Assembly (NCBI GenBank): GCA_947304475.1
Contig: CAMZBE010000108.1
Coordinates: 1-5,302, forward strand
Direction: 5' to 3'
From: an uncultured Clostridia bacterium
GTDB taxonomy: Bacteria; Bacillota; Clostridia; Oscillospirales; CAG-272
DNA: 5,302 nucleotides
The stretch's first letter is position 1. Each line of letters starts with the position of its first letter. Positions 1-5,302 of the stretch are shown here, piece after piece. Position numbers and translations under genes: made by a program. The notes under the pieces are model-generated. The model was given only the letters and a program-made list of their open reading frames with translations. It was not told where the DNA came from and searched no databases.

Positions 1-2
1 CA

Positions 3-791
3 GACGACATCGTGAAAGTCGCAACCTGCGATCTCTTCATCTACGTTGGCGGTGAATCCGACGAATGGGTGGAAGACGTTCTGAAGACCGCCAAGAATCC
101 TGATATGATCGTCGTCAATCTGCTTGACGTCCTCGGCGAAAAGGTCAAAGAGGAAGAGGTCAAGGAGGGTATGGAAGCAGAACACGACCATGACCACGAC
201 GACGAAGAAGAGCGCGAACACGATCACGAACATCACCACGATGAAGAGGAAGCCGAGTACGACGAACACGTTTGGCTCTCTCTTAAAAACGCGATCGAAC
301 TTTCCGGATACATCTCGGAGAAGATTAAGGCGCTCGATCCCGACAACGCTGACGTTTACGCGGCAAATACCGCCGCATATACGGACAAACTCCGCGCCCT
401 GGATCAGAAGTACGAAGCGGCTGTTGCCGAAGCGACGTTCACCACTCTTCTGTTCGGCGATCGCTTCCCCTTCCGGTATCTGACCGACGATTACGGGCTT
501 GACTATTACGCCGCCTTCGTCGGATGCTCCGCGGAAAGTGAAGCGTCCACCAAGACCATCGCCTTCCTTGCCGGGAAGGTCGACGAACTCGGGCTGAAAG
601 CGATCCTGCAGATCGAAAGCGCAAACGGAAAGATCGCGGAGACTATCCGGAAGGAAACGGCAACGAAGGACCAGAAGATCCTGACTTTGAATTCCCTGCA
701 ATCCGTCACCGCGCACGACGTCAAGAACGGAACGACCTACCTCGGTGTGATGGAAAACAACCTGACCGTGTTGAAAGAAGCACTCAAATAA
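3..791 (+). CDS. znuA: Zinc/metal ABC transporter substrate-binding protein, ZnuA/AdcA family (5' end outside window)
   Basis: This is the extracellular metal-binding component of a cluster A-I (ZnuA/PsaA-type) ABC importer. The frame is open to the left edge (D-D-I precedes the GTG at 12), so that GTG is an internal Val. The signal peptide, lipobox and first metal-binding His, roughly the first 60-80 residues, are missing. Counting from the GTG: family-typical DLFIYVGGESDEWVEDVL (7-24); a His/Asp/Glu-rich loop (55-85, eight His at 58-76), as in zinc-specific members; DEHVWL with the second canonical ligand His86; GDRFPFRYLTDDYGL (149-163), where classical ZnuA has its third His; GCSAE (171-175); and a C-terminal NGTTYLGVMENNL motif. 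Classical ligand positions differ: the His/Glu before YGL is not His, and the late Asp position reads LNSL (Asn227). This fits a Firmicutes-type variant clade as I remember it. ATPase and permease genes follow directly. Zinc is the likely substrate from the loop; manganese is less likely. Confidence 0.92.
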   Translation, partial: DDIVKVATCDLFIYVGGESDEWVEDVLKTAKNPDMIVVNLLDVLGEKVKEEEVKEGMEAEHDHDHDDEEEREHDHEHHHDEEEAEYDEHVWLSLKNAIELSGYISEKIKALDPDNADVYAANTAAYTDKLRALDQKYEAAVAEATFTTLLFGDRFPFRYLTDDYGLDYYAAFVGCSAESEASTKTIAFLAGKVDELGLKAILQIESANGKIAETIRKETATKDQKILTLNSLQSVTAHDVKNGTTYLGVMENNLTVLKEALK

Positions 792-792
792 C

Positions 793-797
793 GGAGG
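793..797 (+). promoter_or_regulatory. Ribosome binding site of the ATPase gene
   Basis: A perfect GGAGG lies 8 bases before the ATG at 806, inside the 14-base gap after the binding-protein stop. It fixes the ATPase start and suggests that this gene initiates strongly on its own, unlike the two overlapping junctions downstream. Confidence 0.8.
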
Positions 798-805
798 AAA
801 GAAAC

Positions 806-1516
806 ATGGCATTGCTCACCTGTCGGGACCTGTCCCTCGGATACGACGGACACGTCGTGGTCGGCGGACTGAACTTTGAAGTCAACGCCGGCGACTATCT
901 GTGCGTCGTTGGGGAGAACGGTTCAGGGAAAAGTACCCTGATGAAAACGCTGCTCGGTCTTCTCTCACCTCTTTCGGGAGAGATCCTGACGGGTGACGGG
1001 CTGAAACGCAACGAGATCGGTTATCTGCCGCAGCAGACCGAAGTGCAGAAGGATTTCCCGGCGTCGGTCTGGGAGATCGTGCTCTCCGGCTGCGGGAACC
1101 GTATGGGATTACGCCCTTTTTACGGCAAAGACGAAAAAAAACGCGCGCTTGAAAACGCAGAGAGAATGGGGATCACTCCGTACTTGAAGCGCTGTTACCG
1201 CGAACTCTCGGGCGGGCAGCAGCAGCGCGTTTTGCTCGCTCGCGCGCTTTGTGCCACGACCAAGATGCTTCTGCTCGACGAACCGGTCGCGGGACTGGAT
1301 CCCGTCGTGACGGCGGAGATGTACGACCTGATCGAAGAACTGAACAAAAAGGACGGGATTACCGTTATGATGATCTCGCACGACATTTCCGCCGCCGTCC
1401 GGTATGCCGATCATATCCTGCACGTCGCCGATCACGTCTTTTTCGGGACGACCGACGAGTATCTCGGGAACGATATCTCAAGCGGTTTCCTCAAAAAAGG
1501 GGGTGACGAACAATGA
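806..1516 (+). CDS. znuC: Zinc/metal ABC transporter ATP-binding protein, ZnuC/AdcC family
   Basis: This is the cytoplasmic ATPase that powers metal uptake through the permease encoded next to it. The 236-residue protein is full length for the family (about 220-260) and has every ABC motif in order: Walker A GENGSGKST (about 35-43), Q-loop LPQQ (about 73-76), signature LSGGQQQR (about 133-140), Walker B MLLLDEP (about 153-159) followed by the D-loop AGLDP, and the H-loop His in MMISHD (about 191). No catalytic residue appears changed, so it should be active. The insert between Q-loop and signature (NRMGLRPFYGKDEKKRALENAERMGI) matches the metal-type subgroup (ZnuC/MntB). The start follows a perfect GGAGG site, and the stop overlaps the permease start by 4 bases (ATGA). 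Specificity for zinc is inferred from the His-rich binding protein upstream; the ATPase alone would not separate zinc from manganese. Confidence 0.95.
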   Translation: MALLTCRDLSLGYDGHVVVGGLNFEVNAGDYLCVVGENGSGKSTLMKTLLGLLSPLSGEILTGDGLKRNEIGYLPQQTEVQKDFPASVWEIVLSGCGNRMGLRPFYGKDEKKRALENAERMGITPYLKRCYRELSGGQQQRVLLARALCATTKMLLLDEPVAGLDPVVTAEMYDLIEELNKKDGITVMMISHDISAAVRYADHILHVADHVFFGTTDEYLGNDISSGFLKKGGDEQ

Positions 1517-2367
1517 ACGAAATAATCGACAAACTGACGACTTATCTGCAGTTTGATTTCGTACGCTACGCTCTGATCGTCGGCGTTCTGGTCGCTCTGT
1601 GTTCGTCGCTTCTCGGCGTCACGCTGGTGCTGAAACGCTTTTCCTTCATCGGCGACGGTCTTTCTCACGTCGCGTTCGGCGCGATGGCGATTGCCGCCGT
1701 GCTTCGTTTGACCAACGATATGCCGCTCGTCCTGATCCTGACCACGCTCTGTGCGATCCTGCTTCTCCGCAAGGGGCAGAACGCGAAGATCAAAGGCGAC
1801 GCCGCGATCGCGATGATCTCGGTCGGTGCGCTTGCGGTCGGCTACCTTCTGATGAACATTTTCTCCAAGTCAAGCAACGTGTCGGGCGACGTCTGCACCA
1901 CGCTTTTCGGTTCGATGTCCATTCTGACTTTGACCAAAAGCGAAGTCTGGTTGAGCATTGTGCTCTCAGCCGCCGTACTGATCGTCTTCATTCTTTTCTA
2001 CAACAAGATCTTTTCGGTCACTTTCGACGAGAATTTCTCGACCGCGACCGGAATGAAGACCGGACTGTATAACCTCCTGATCGCCGTCGTGATCGCCGTG
2101 ATCATCGTCCTTGCGATGAACCTCGTCGGTTCGCTTCTGATCTCGGCTCTCGTCGTTTTTCCGGCACTGTCGGCAATGCGTGTATTCCGGAGTTTCCGCT
2201 CGGTTACGATCTGCTCTGCCGTATTCTCGGTCACCTGCGCCTTCCTCGGCATCCTGATCGCGATTGTCGCCGGTACTCCGGTCGGTTCCACCATCGTCGC
2301 GACCGACATCGTCGGTTTCGGTTCATTTACGCTGATCGGTTTTGTCACGAAAGGAAAACGCGTATGA
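1513..2367 (+). CDS. znuB: Zinc/metal ABC transporter permease, ZnuB/AdcB (ABC-3) family
   Basis: This is the integral membrane channel subunit, presumably a homodimer, that moves metal from the binding protein into the cytoplasm. It has 284 residues, usual for the family, and is mostly hydrophobic, with about seven to nine membrane helices (for example near 17-40, 52-65, 70-86, 97-117, 145-163, 187-202, 205-220, 231-253 and 262-277). Family motifs are FSFIGDGLSHVAFGAMAIA (43-61), with the conserved SH pair, and LVGSLLISALVVFPALSAMR (204-223), the conserved region near the ATPase contact. TPVGSTIV (255-262) matches the late conserved PxG segment. The ATG overlaps the ATPase stop as ATGA, and an AAGGGGGTG site lies just upstream, so translational coupling is likely. 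Its own stop overlaps the next gene in the same way. I see no frameshift or missing segment. Confidence 0.94.
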   Translation: MNEIIDKLTTYLQFDFVRYALIVGVLVALCSSLLGVTLVLKRFSFIGDGLSHVAFGAMAIAAVLRLTNDMPLVLILTTLCAILLLRKGQNAKIKGDAAIAMISVGALAVGYLLMNIFSKSSNVSGDVCTTLFGSMSILTLTKSEVWLSIVLSAAVLIVFILFYNKIFSVTFDENFSTATGMKTGLYNLLIAVVIAVIIVLAMNLVGSLLISALVVFPALSAMRVFRSFRSVTICSAVFSVTCAFLGILIAIVAGTPVGSTIVATDIVGFGSFTLIGFVTKGKRV

Positions 2368-2822
2368 GAAAAGCATTCTGTCTGATCCTGATTCTGTCGC
2401 TCCTTCTTGCCTTCACCGCTTGTAATCAAAACGAGACCGAAACGACCTACGACTACGATCTGGCGGGGTTCAGTTCGACGATGGTCTACTCGGTTGTGGT
2501 GAACAACGTTTGCGGCATCAACGCGCAAAACGCGATCGATTTCTCAAAATATCCCGATAACGTCGGCAAGACCATCCGCTTCCCCGTTTTCTTCACTTAT
2601 ACCGTAAAGGCGGACGGGAAAACCGAATACCTTTGCTACGTTTCCGACTGTAACAACCAATGCCCCTCGAACATCACCTTTCTCGTCGAATTTGAGAAAG
2701 ATTTTTCCATCGAACCCGTCCCCGCGGATAACTCCACCGTCACGATGACCGGTGCATTCGATCTTTATGAAACCGATGCCGGCAGTTATCTGATGATCTC
2801 GCACGCAAGGATCGTACGGTAA
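2364..2822 (+). CDS. Predicted lipoprotein encoded at the end of the zinc uptake operon, possible OB-fold
   Basis: This 152-residue protein has a lipoprotein signal peptide: MRK, a hydrophobic core (about 4-18) and FTAC with the lipid-attachment Cys at 20. Phe at -3 is not the commonest lipobox residue, but the layout is convincing. An acidic, Thr-rich linker follows (21-33). The rest (about 40-152) looks beta-rich: NVGKTIRFPVFF (66-77), EYLCYVSDCNNQCPSNITFLVEF (88-110), STVTMTGAFDLYE (124-136) and SYLMISHARIV (141-151). That order of 'GKT.R..v.f', a Cys-containing strand and 'v.mtG.f' resembles small OB-fold-like proteins that I recall beside zinc transporters in Clostridia; this is memory, not a search. 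Besides the lipobox Cys there are Cys50, 91, 96 and 100, which could form disulfides or bind metal. Its ATG overlaps the permease stop (ATGA), with AAAGGA at 2350-2355 as ribosome binding site, so it is very likely made with the transporter. Function unknown; a surface role in metal handling is inferred. Confidence 0.85.
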   Translation: MRKAFCLILILSLLLAFTACNQNETETTYDYDLAGFSSTMVYSVVVNNVCGINAQNAIDFSKYPDNVGKTIRFPVFFTYTVKADGKTEYLCYVSDCNNQCPSNITFLVEFEKDFSIEPVPADNSTVTMTGAFDLYETDAGSYLMISHARIVR

Positions 2823-2834
2823 ACTCCCAAAAGC

Positions 2835-2869
2835 AAACGAACCGTCTGCAAATTGCAGACGGTTCGTTT
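2835..2869. terminator. Bidirectional intrinsic terminator between convergent operons
   Basis: The arms at 2835-2849 and 2855-2869 are perfectly complementary over 15 bp (AAACGAACCGTCTGC and its complement) around a 5-base AAATT loop. T-rich sequence flanks both sides: GTTTCTT on the + strand, and GTTTGCTTTT reading out on the - strand. It starts 12 bases after the lipoprotein stop and ends 11 bases before the stop of the convergent kinase gene, so it can end transcription from both. The T-tracts are short and interrupted, so efficiency may be moderate. Confidence 0.88.
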
Positions 2870-2880
2870 CTTATACCCGG

Positions 2881-3918
2881 TTATCTCACCATTTCGTTTT
2901 TCGGTCCCGACGAAAGGTGCGTCGTGATGACGCGCGTGACGTCGTTGATATCGCATACCGTCATATCGCCCGGAATGGTGTTTTTGATGGCTGACATGGC
3001 GTCGCCGAACTGTGCGGCACGCTCGATATCGTGATACTTGATCGCGCCGTAGAGCGCGCCCGCGACGTAGGCGTCTCCGCTCCCGAGCCGGTCGACCACC
3101 TCAATTTCGCGGTAGGGTTCCTCGGCGTAGTGCCTGTCCTCTTTCACGTCGTAGATCAGACTGCCGAAATTATGGCGCGTGGGAGAGATCACGGTGCGCT
3201 GCGTACTGGCGATCATTTTCAGTTCGGGATACTCTTTCGCAAGGGCGCGTTGGATCTCCTTGAGTTCGCCTTTTCTTCCGAGCATACGGCGCAGCGTCTC
3301 CTCGGAGATGAACAGCAGATTAACGTACGGAAGAACGGCTTCGACCGTTTTCTTTGCCTCTTCTTCGCTCCAAAGCGCCGCGCGGTAGTTGACGTCAAAG
3401 GAGATCTGCGCACCGTTCTCGCGGAAGCGACGGATCATCTCGAAAACATGACTGCGAAGTGATTCTCCAAGCGCAAGCGTAATCCCGCTCAAATGGAACA
3501 CCTTACAGGACCGGAAGATGCAGGGATCGAGTTCGTCAAGCGAGAACCGCACGAACGACGAATCGGTGCGGTCGTAAGAGACGACCGAGACACGAGGATA
3601 AGCGCCCCGCTCGTAGTAATAGATGCCGAGCCGCTTTTCCGGCGTGGTATCGTAAGTGACGAAATCGTCGCTTGTCCCGGTATAACGGATCTTATTCTTG
3701 ATGAACTTTCCGATCTCGTTGTCGGGAAGACGCGTGACGATCCCCGTGCGCAGTCCGAGTTGCGAGATGCCCGAAACGACGTTCAGTTCCGAGCCGCCCG
3801 CGCATTTTTCAAAGGACTCGCTCTGTGAGATGCGGTCTTTCCCCACAGGAGAAAGACGAAGTATGACTTCCCCGATACCCAGTACGTCAAATTCCCGTTC
3901 CGGTAAATTCTCAAGCAT
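2881..3918 (-). CDS. PfkB-family sugar kinase, 2-keto-3-deoxygluconate kinase-like
   Basis: This is a cytoplasmic ribokinase-fold kinase that transfers phosphate from ATP to a sugar or sugar acid. The 345-residue protein has an N-terminal beta-strand start (FDVLGIGEVILRLSP, 10-24), GGSELNV (41-47, substrate-side glycine motif), a YYYERGAYPRVSVVSYDR segment (100-117) in the substrate lid region, FDVNYRAALW (174-183), typical of KDG kinase-like members, and the PfkB C-terminal signature DRLGSGDAYVAG (276-287) with catalytic base Asp282. PGDMT (316-320) closes the nucleotide site. The STQRTVISPTRHNFGSLIYD stretch (238-257) replaces the usual 'TlGa.G' ATP-site loop, as in KdgK-like relatives. Substrate is inferred: 2-keto-3-deoxygluconate is favoured, but other sugar acids or ketoses are possible, so no gene symbol is given. 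GGGGGGAAG lies 6 bases before the ATG. It begins 19 bases after the leuS stop, so the two are probably co-transcribed. Confidence 0.9.
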   Translation of the reverse strand: MLENLPEREFDVLGIGEVILRLSPVGKDRISQSESFEKCAGGSELNVVSGISQLGLRTGIVTRLPDNEIGKFIKNKIRYTGTSDDFVTYDTTPEKRLGIYYYERGAYPRVSVVSYDRTDSSFVRFSLDELDPCIFRSCKVFHLSGITLALGESLRSHVFEMIRRFRENGAQISFDVNYRAALWSEEEAKKTVEAVLPYVNLLFISEETLRRMLGRKGELKEIQRALAKEYPELKMIASTQRTVISPTRHNFGSLIYDVKEDRHYAEEPYREIEVVDRLGSGDAYVAGALYGAIKYHDIERAAQFGDAMSAIKNTIPGDMTVCDINDVTRVITTHLSSGPKNEMVR

Positions 3919-3921
3919 ATT

Positions 3922-3930
3922 CTTCCCCCC
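3922..3930 (-). promoter_or_regulatory. Ribosome binding site of the sugar kinase gene
   Basis: Read on the - strand this is GGGGGGAAG, with the G-run ending 6 bases before the ATG (3918-3916). It lies inside the 19-base gap after the leuS stop. The gap is too short for a promoter plus leader, which supports read-through from leuS. Confidence 0.65.
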
Positions 3931-3937
3931 GATGCAA

Positions 3938-5302
3938 TCAGCGGATCACGATGTTCACAATCTTTCCGGGAACGACGATCTCTTTAACGACCGTCTTCCC
4001 GTCCAGGGCGGCGACGATCTTGGGATCTGCTTTCGCCGCGGCGAGGATCTCTTCCTTTCCGGCGTTTGCAGGGATGACAACGACGGCGCGCACTTTCCCG
4101 TTGATCTGAATCGGGAACTCTACCTCGTCGTCCGCGGTTTTCCCTTCGTCGTATTCGGGCCATGCGGCAAGCGAAACGAACCCTTTCCCGCCGATGAATT
4201 CCCAGACTTCCTCGGCAAGGTGCGGAGCGAAGGGAGAGAGGATCCGGGCAAAGGTCGCCAGTTCGTCGGCCGTGATCGAACCGACCTCGTAGATCTCGTT
4301 GATCAGCGACATCATCGCGGCGATGGCTGTATTGAACTTCATGGCTTCGATATCGTCGGAAACCTTTTTGATGGTCTTGTGGAACGACTTCTCAAGCGCG
4401 GGCGTGTTTCCTTTGCCCTTAACAAGGTCGGTCAGTCCCGCGAAGCGTTCGAGGAAACGCTTGCAACCCTTGATCGACTGCGGATTCCAGGGCGCGGACT
4501 TCTCAAAGTCGCCAATGAACATCTCGAAGAGCCGCATCGTATCTGCGCCGTACTCCTTGACGATATCGTCGGGGTTGACGACGTTTCCGCGGGACTTCGA
4601 CATCTTCTCGCCGTTCTCACCGAGGATCATACCGTGCGAGGTACGCTTGCGGTAGGGTTCCTTCTCTTTCAGAACGTCGATATCGAAGAGGAACTTCGCC
4701 CAGAAGCGCGAATACAGCAGGTGGAGCGTTGTATGCTCCATACCGCCGTTGTACCAATCGACCGGCATCCAGTATTCAAGCGCCTCTTTGGACGCGAGCG
4801 CCTTGTCGTTGTGCGGATCGCAGTAGCGAAGGAAGTACCAGGAAGAACCTGCCCACTGAGGCATGGTATCGGTCTCGCGCTTGCCGGGACCGCCGCATTT
4901 CGGGCACTTACAGTTCACCCAGTCGGTCATGAGCGCAAGCGGCGACTCGCCCGTCTCGGTCGGCTCGTAGGACTGCACGTCGGGGAGCGTCAGGGGAAGT
5001 TCGTTTTCGGGAACCGGAACCCAGCCGCACTTTTTACAGAATACGAGCGGGATCGGTTCGCCCCAGTATCTCTGGCGGGAGAACACCCAGTCGCGCAGTT
5101 TGAAATTGATCTTCTTGACGCCGATGCCGCGTTCAGTCAGATATTCGATGATCTTCTCTCTCGCTTCGGACACTTCAAGTCCGTCGAGGAAGCCTGAGTT
5201 GACCATCTTCCCCGTTTCGACGTCGGTAAACGCCTCTTTCGTGACGTCGCCGCCCGCGACCACTTCGACGATGGGAAGACCGAACTTCATGGCGAATTCC
5301 CA
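3938..5302 (-). CDS. leuS: Leucyl-tRNA synthetase, C-terminal half (5' end outside window)
   Basis: This class Ia synthetase charges tRNA-Leu with leucine in the cytoplasm. The frame is open to the right edge; W-E-F-A precedes the Met at 5290, matching the family 'EFAxKFGLPI', so that Met is internal. About 454 of the usual 800-850 residues are present; the HIGH motif and most of the editing domain are outside. Counting from Met 5290: end of the editing domain (1-60), RDWVFSRQRYWGEPIP (66-81), two Cys pairs CKKC (85-88) and CPKC (129-132) of the zinc-ribbon-like insert, ETDTMPQWAGSSWYFLRYCDP (139-159), the catalytic KMSKS loop (229-233) followed by RGNVVNPDDIV, the helical anticodon-binding domain (about 270-385), and a C-terminal domain beginning INGKVRAVV (about 395) and ending in a beta-strand tail. 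All visible key residues are intact. The kinase gene follows after 19 bases. Confidence 0.96.
   Translation of the reverse strand, partial: WEFAMKFGLPIVEVVAGGDVTKEAFTDVETGKMVNSGFLDGLEVSEAREKIIEYLTERGIGVKKINFKLRDWVFSRQRYWGEPIPLVFCKKCGWVPVPENELPLTLPDVQSYEPTETGESPLALMTDWVNCKCPKCGGPGKRETDTMPQWAGSSWYFLRYCDPHNDKALASKEALEYWMPVDWYNGGMEHTTLHLLYSRFWAKFLFDIDVLKEKEPYRKRTSHGMILGENGEKMSKSRGNVVNPDDIVKEYGADTMRLFEMFIGDFEKSAPWNPQSIKGCKRFLERFAGLTDLVKGKGNTPALEKSFHKTIKKVSDDIEAMKFNTAIAAMMSLINEIYEVGSITADELATFARILSPFAPHLAEEVWEFIGGKGFVSLAAWPEYDEGKTADDEVEFPIQINGKVRAVVVIPANAGKEEILAAAKADPKIVAALDGKTVVKEIVVPGKIVNIVIR

Noticed and set aside
12..14. GTG as the true start of the binding-protein gene
   Set aside because: The frame continues upstream to the window edge with D-D-I, which matches the family. 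No ribosome binding site can be seen in the 11 bases before it, and the protein would lack its signal peptide and first ligand His.
177..250. A possible tandem DNA repeat (GAYCAYGA-like units)
   Set aside because: The pattern comes from His/Asp/Glu codons in the zinc-binding loop. The units are irregular at the DNA level and stay in frame, so it is coding sequence and not a separate repeat array.
1998..2528. A 176-codon open frame on the - strand across the permease-lipoprotein junction
   Set aside because: It is antisense to the permease membrane helices and the lipoprotein signal peptide, with no motif and no ribosome binding site recognised. It is a shadow of the real frames.
2823..2880. 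A riboswitch, small RNA or Zur operator in the intergenic gap
   Set aside because: The gap is almost filled by one terminator hairpin and lies downstream of both operons, where a metal-responsive operator or riboswitch would have nothing to control.
3031..3462. A 143-codon open frame on the + strand opposite the sugar kinase
   Set aside because: It overlaps the conserved FDVNYRAALW and DRLGSGDAYVAG regions of the kinase on the other strand and has no recognisable domain.
3698..5197. A 499-codon open frame on the + strand opposite leuS and the start of the kinase gene
   Set aside because: It lies antisense to two genes with clear family motifs. Its translation shows no recognisable domain and has the composition expected of a reverse-frame shadow of GC-rich codons. 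It also crosses the leuS-kinase junction.
5288..5290. ATG as the true start of leuS
   Set aside because: The upstream codons W-E-F-A fit the conserved 'EFA' before KFGLPI, and the HIGH motif and the rest of the catalytic core must lie upstream, so this Met is internal.

Overview
The window looks like chromosomal DNA from a Gram-positive, Clostridia-like bacterium (Firmicutes), probably gut- or rumen-type. I infer this from strong GGAGG- or GGGGG-type ribosome binding sites, a moderately high GC content (estimated by eye at a little over 50%), the clostridial flavour of the LeuS C-terminal half, and the variant zinc-binding protein. No taxonomic search could be run, so the assignment is tentative. 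There are five genes in two convergent transcription units and almost no unused DNA. Both ends of the window cut through a gene.

Left unit, + strand (1-2822): a high-affinity zinc (or related metal) ABC uptake operon. It holds the 3' part of a ZnuA/AdcA-type solute-binding protein with a His/acid-rich loop, the ZnuC-type ATPase, the ZnuB-type permease of the ABC-3 family, and a small predicted lipoprotein. The last two junctions are 4-base ATGA overlaps, so ATPase, permease and lipoprotein are probably translationally coupled. The binding protein captures metal outside the membrane, the permease carries it across, and the ATPase drives the step. The lipoprotein looks like an uncharacterised surface partner and is the least explained gene here. 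The operon promoter and any Zur operator lie upstream of the window.

Centre (2823-2880): a 15-bp perfect inverted repeat with a 5-base loop sits between the two convergent units, with T-rich flanks on both sides. It is best read as a bidirectional intrinsic terminator.

Right unit, - strand (5302 to 2881): the C-terminal half of leucyl-tRNA synthetase (leuS), then, 19 bases after its stop, a PfkB-family sugar kinase most like 2-keto-3-deoxygluconate kinases. The short gap suggests co-transcription, although the two functions are not obviously related.

I see no mobile element, CRISPR array, RNA gene or phage signature. Most of the window is ordinary housekeeping and metal-transport sequence. 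The points worth a second look are the operon-linked Cys-containing lipoprotein and the altered metal-ligand positions in the binding protein.
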